A stretch of 6,499 bases of DNA, from the NCBI GenBank assembly GCA_963205465.1, contig CAUJKG010000242.1:1-6499 (forward strand), in the 5' to 3' direction. Under the pieces are notes generated by a model. That model did not search any database, was not told the DNA's origin, and saw only the letters and a program-made list of their open reading frames with translations. The position numbers were made by a program, and so were the translations under genes. Origin of the DNA: Pseudomonadota bacterium. GTDB lineage: Bacteria; Pseudomonadota; Alphaproteobacteria; Rhizobiales; Xanthobacteraceae. Of this stretch, positions 5,565 through 6,499 are shown in pieces. How positions within the stretch are numbered: position 1 is the first letter of the stretch; each line of letters starts with the position of its first letter.

Positions 5565-6499
5565 CCGAACCGCAATTTCCTTTCGCGCTGCCGATCGGCA
5601 CGCAGATTTCGGGCTACGAGATCGTGCGCGTGCTCGGTGTCGGCGGTTTCGGCATCACCTATGAAGGTTTCAACCCGGTCACGCGCCGGCGTGCTGCGAT
5701 CAAGGAGTTCTTTCCGCGGGGCATCGCGTCACGTGAAAACGCCACTCAGGTCGTGTTCTCGCGGCAGGACAATGACGTGGTGTCCTGGGCGCTGGAGCGC
5801 TTCCGTCGTTCCACCACTGAGCTTTGCGACTTCCGGCATCCCAACATCGTCGAGGTGCTGAACTACGTGCCGGCGAACGAGACCGGCTACATGTTCATGG
5901 AGCAGGTCGAGGGCGAGACCCTGGAAACCTGGCTCCGGAAAAAGAACGGTCCGCCGACCATGGAGGAAATGCGCATCATCCTCGAGCCGGTCTGCGACGC
6001 GCTCGATTACGTGCATTCCCGGAAGTTCATTCATCGCGACATCGCACCCGACAACATCATGATCCGCCAGGACGGCAGGCCGATGTTGATCGACTTCGGC
6101 GCGATCAAGATCATCGCGCAAACTGCGCAAACGCGCGCCGCTTCGGGCCGGAGTTACGGCGTCGCCAAACAGCATTATTCGCCGCCCGAGCAGATGGACG
6201 AGGATGCCGAGCTCGATCCGCGCGCGGATGTCTACGCGCTCGGTGCGGTGCTCTATCGCGCGGTAACGGGGCAGCCGCCGGTCGATGCTGACAAACGCAA
6301 GAACGATCTCATCCTGAAAGGGGCCGACTCCTATGTTTCGGTAGCGCAGGCTTCGCGCATTCCTTTGTCCGAAAGCGTCATCAATGTCATCGATCGTTCT
6401 CTGGCGCTGAAGCCAGCGGAACGTCCGTCGAGCATTGCCGAATTTCGCGCCGGCATGATGGAGGAGGGATTTGCAACGGCGGTGATCGCGCCGGCGGTT
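5561..6499 (+). CDS. Second Hanks-type protein kinase, paralogue of the preceding gene (3' end outside window)
   Basis: The frame is open from TTG 5561 to the last base, giving 313 residues. The kinase domain spans about residues 15-300: GVGGFGITY loop, Lys48 (AAIK), HRD Asp160, Asn165, DFG Asp178, a GVAKQHYSPPEQ activation segment and the closing PAERP. It aligns without any gap to the upstream kinase over residues 7-296, at about 60% identity by my hand count; the first hundred residues are most alike and the C-lobe least. It shares Ser84 at the usual alpha-C Glu position and HRDIAPDN in the catalytic loop. The last visible residues (about 297-313) leave the kinase fold and enter an Ala/Val-rich sequence that may begin a linker like that of its neighbour. 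Whether a membrane helix and TPR repeats follow cannot be seen. The substrate is unknown. The gene is translationally coupled to the first kinase through a TTGA overlap. Confidence 0.93.
   Translation, partial: MTEPQFPFALPIGTQISGYEIVRVLGVGGFGITYEGFNPVTRRRAAIKEFFPRGIASRENATQVVFSRQDNDVVSWALERFRRSTTELCDFRHPNIVEVLNYVPANETGYMFMEQVEGETLETWLRKKNGPPTMEEMRIILEPVCDALDYVHSRKFIHRDIAPDNIMIRQDGRPMLIDFGAIKIIAQTAQTRAASGRSYGVAKQHYSPPEQMDEDAELDPRADVYALGAVLYRAVTGQPPVDADKRKNDLILKGADSYVSVAQASRIPLSESVINVIDRSLALKPAERPSSIAEFRAGMMEEGFATAVIAPAV

Overview
The window reads as a GC-rich alphaproteobacterial chromosome segment, most likely Hyphomicrobiales (Rhizobiales; the Bradyrhizobium/Rhodopseudomonas side is my guess from protein style and gene order, not a database match). 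Every gene is on the + strand and coding density is very high. No RNA gene, insertion sequence, CRISPR array or phage feature is visible, and no gene-free stretch exceeds 300 bases.

Left half (1-3079): a conserved envelope quality-control cluster. It holds the C-terminal third of hflK, a complete hflC joined to it by an ATGA overlap, a 61-residue DUF2065 (YjeT-type) two-helix membrane peptide, and a periplasmic Do-family (DegP/HtrA) serine protease with signal peptide, catalytic triad and two PDZ domains. HflK and HflC form the membrane SPFH complex that surrounds and modulates the FtsH protease. DegP degrades or refolds damaged proteins in the periplasm.

Right half (3080-6499): a 112-base intergenic region with a perfect 8-bp inverted repeat, then two tandem paralogous protein kinase genes. 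The first (3192-5564) encodes a cytoplasmic kinase domain, a Pro/Ala-rich linker, one transmembrane helix, a Gln-rich stretch and eight C-terminal TPR repeats predicted to lie in the periplasm. The second (5561-6499, running off the window) starts at a TTG inside a TTGA overlap with the first gene's stop. Its kinase domain aligns to the first without a gap over about 290 residues, at about 60% identity by hand count. That alignment also fixes the first kinase's start at TTG 3192, where a strong ribosome binding site sits at the right distance.

The most interesting material is this kinase pair. Both copies keep the nucleotide-binding Lys, HRD Asp, Asn and DFG Asp. Both lack the usual alpha-C helix Glu, and both have Ala in place of the Ser/Thr-kinase catalytic-loop Lys. 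A link between the kinases and the neighbouring protein quality-control genes is possible but is inferred from position only.
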